Assembly: GCF_003967355.1 (NCBI RefSeq)
Contig: NZ_BIFH01000013.1
Location: 616,651-680,650 of the forward strand
Origin: Embleya hyalina
Lineage (GTDB): Bacteria > Actinomycetota > Actinomycetes > Streptomycetales > Streptomycetaceae
DNA: 64,000 nucleotides
Direction: 5' to 3'
Below are positions 62,729-64,000 of this stretch, one piece after another; position 1 is the stretch's first letter; every line of letters begins with the position of its first letter. The notes below the pieces were generated by a model. That model did no database searches. It had not been told where the DNA came from and saw nothing but the letters and a program-made list of their open reading frames with translations. Position numbers and translations under genes: made by a program.

Positions 62729-63859
62729 ATGTTTCGCCACACGGACTTCCATGAACTGCAAGTGGGATCGATGTGGAGAGAGATCCTGGGAACCGAGGAT
62801 TTCCACCTCCACGACGACTTCTTCGAGGTCGGTGGTGACGAGACCGCCACCACTGCGCTGCTTTCGGCGATCCGGCGCGTATTCGCGTTGGATCCGTCGG
62901 TCGAACAACTCACCGCCGCACCGACGATCGCCCGGCAGGCGGCCCGGATCCGAGCCGCCGTGAGATCACGCGGCCCCGGGCCCACCGCATACCGGATGTA
63001 CGGGCGAGTGCAGGGCGAACATCCGCTCGTCTGCACGAGCACCAGAGACGGCGACGTGATCTCGTTCCAACAGATTCGGGACGTGGACGTCGGCCGCCCG
63101 GTCGTGGGACTGAGGTCGGCGGGAATCGACCTGGAGGACGTGCCGCTCACCACGATCGAGGACATGGCCCGACGCCACATCGCGGACCTGGACCTGATCG
63201 GCGTGCCCGAACCGTTCGCTCTCTGCGGCTTCTCACACGGAGCCCTGGTCGCGTTCGAGATGGCCGGACAACTGGAGCGCGCCGGAAGGAGCGTCGCGTA
63301 CGTCGGTCTGTTCGAGCCGTTCCCCGCCGACGGCACGGAACAGGTCGCAGACATACCGGAGTTGATGAACGAGCGCCTGGAGGAGCTGTGCGCGATGTAC
63401 GAAGTCGAATACGTGCCCGACCGGCTCGACGACTGCCTTGAGAGGCTCAAGGAATCAACGGGCGTACCGGCCGGAGTTTCCCCCGAGCTCTTCAGGCGAA
63501 GGCTGGAGGTCTTCGCGCTCAACGTCAAGGCGTTGAGCCACTACCGCGTGGAGGCACGTCTGACGAGCCGCACGTTTCTCTACACGAGTCGAAACAGCGA
63601 AGGCCTCGACGACGTGACCCGGTTGGACGAGGCGGTATCGACCAGGAATCCGTACGAGGCGTTCTGGGCCCGTCATCTTCCGCCGCAGACGGTCATCCGC
63701 AGACAGGCGTGCGAACATCGCCTCCTCTTCGGCACCCCGACGACCAGGACCTTCCTCGGAGAAGACGTCGCGTGGGCGCTCGACGACCACGAAGACCGTC
63801 ACCGCCGAGCAGCGCGAGGAAGCCCTTCCGGACCGTCCGGACCGTTTGCAACCATATAG
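62729..63859 (+). CDS. carrier-like domain fused to a type I/II thioesterase
   Basis: 376 residues. Residues about 13-75 look like a peptidyl/acyl carrier (WREILGTEDFHLHDDFFEVGGDETATTALLSAIRRVF), but where carriers have GGxS the sequence reads GGDETAT, so the phosphopantetheine serine is missing. From about 95 an alpha/beta-hydrolase thioesterase follows: FALCGFSHGALVAFEMAGQLE with nucleophile Ser, and a C-terminal CEHRLLFG His region. NRPS/PKS terminal thioesterases have this order, so it may be a degenerate termination module or a stand-alone editing enzyme. GGAGAG lies about 9 bases upstream of the ATG. Confidence 0.8.
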   Translation: MFRHTDFHELQVGSMWREILGTEDFHLHDDFFEVGGDETATTALLSAIRRVFALDPSVEQLTAAPTIARQAARIRAAVRSRGPGPTAYRMYGRVQGEHPLVCTSTRDGDVISFQQIRDVDVGRPVVGLRSAGIDLEDVPLTTIEDMARRHIADLDLIGVPEPFALCGFSHGALVAFEMAGQLERAGRSVAYVGLFEPFPADGTEQVADIPELMNERLEELCAMYEVEYVPDRLDDCLERLKESTGVPAGVSPELFRRRLEVFALNVKALSHYRVEARLTSRTFLYTSRNSEGLDDVTRLDEAVSTRNPYEAFWARHLPPQTVIRRQACEHRLLFGTPTTRTFLGEDVAWALDDHEDRHRRAARGSPSGPSGPFATI

Positions 63860-64000
63860 GAAACGGTTCGGAGCGACGGGCTTCCTGTCCTGATCCCGTT
63901 CGCCGCGGGCTTGGTTCGGGTGCCGACCGGATGCCCGTCGGATCCTTGTGACCGGCGCGTCCCGGGCCCTCACCGCGACGGCGCCGAGGGACCGGGACGC
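63860..64000. other. right edge, no gene supported
   Basis: The last 141 bases carry no credible coding start in either strand; a short GC-rich inverted segment lies near the end. The putative metabolite locus may continue beyond. Confidence 0.4.

Noticed and set aside
63455-63973. Leftward frame at the right edge
   Set aside because: Antisense to the carrier-thioesterase gene with shadow-like composition and no domain.
1-64000. tRNA/rRNA genes, insertion sequences, integrase or att sites, CRISPR arrays
   Set aside because: Looked for by eye on both strands and not found; subtle attachment sites cannot be excluded without a search.

Overview
The window is high-GC DNA from a streptomycete-type actinomycete. 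Evidence: near-exclusive G/C third codon positions, frequent GTG starts, GTGA/ATGA stop-start overlaps inside operons, many lipobox and Tat-type secreted proteins, an AfsQ1/AfsQ2-like two-component system, PadR/DrrAB-type efflux, and only two TTA codons that I found. The genus cannot be fixed from sequence alone. I saw no rRNA, tRNA, IS element, phage or CRISPR array.

Bases 1-15.9 kb hold exported and cell-surface functions: three alpha/beta hydrolases (one partial, one secreted lipase), a secreted RTX-repeat protein, a two-domain lipoprotein, an orphan solute-binding lipoprotein, an afsQ1-afsQ2-lipoprotein operon, a peptidoglycan/polysaccharide deacetylase with a textbook AfsQ1 site upstream, an acyltransferase-3 plus SGNH lipoprotein pair, and a secreted M4 metalloprotease with a TTA codon.

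Bases 16-37.9 kb form a carbohydrate island. A GntR regulator and a 2-hydroxyacid dehydrogenase precede a LacI-type operator and an operon with a sugar ABC importer (binding protein and two permeases, no ATPase), a GH29 alpha-L-fucosidase, two tandem PL6 polysaccharide lyases, a TIM-barrel isomerase and an SGNH esterase; a LacI regulator faces it. Next comes a divergent uronate locus: leftward larA homolog and larC; rightward fructuronate reductase-like gene, larE, larB and uronate isomerase. All three nickel-pincer cofactor biosynthesis genes (larB, larC, larE) are present, no mannonate dehydratase is seen, and two nearly identical 25-bp operators mark the divergent promoter and uxaC. The inferred route is uronate -> fructuronate -> mannonate -> (LarA-type C2 epimerisation) gluconate. 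This is the most interesting system in the window. A flavin-dependent dehydrogenase closes the island.

Bases 37.9-53.3 kb are mixed: DrrAB-like exporter with a divergent PadR regulator and three evenly spaced operator copies, AraC regulator with a PobA-like monooxygenase, an SDR, a metallophosphoesterase, a polyprenyl diphosphate synthase, a CBM-FN3-FN3-sugar dehydrogenase, and a nitrate/sulfonate/taurine-type ABC importer.

Bases 53.3-64 kb have a cell-wall and specialised-metabolite flavour: alpha/beta hydrolase, beta-lactamase-like hydrolase, HAD hydrolase overlapping murB, then a leftward set of MFS transporter, NodU/CmcH-type carbamoyltransferase, a small unrecognised gene, a MurA paralog with Asp at the fosfomycin-target Cys position, and a Nudix hydrolase. 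A divergent carrier-thioesterase fusion lacks the carrier serine. This may be the left part of a biosynthetic cluster running beyond the right edge.
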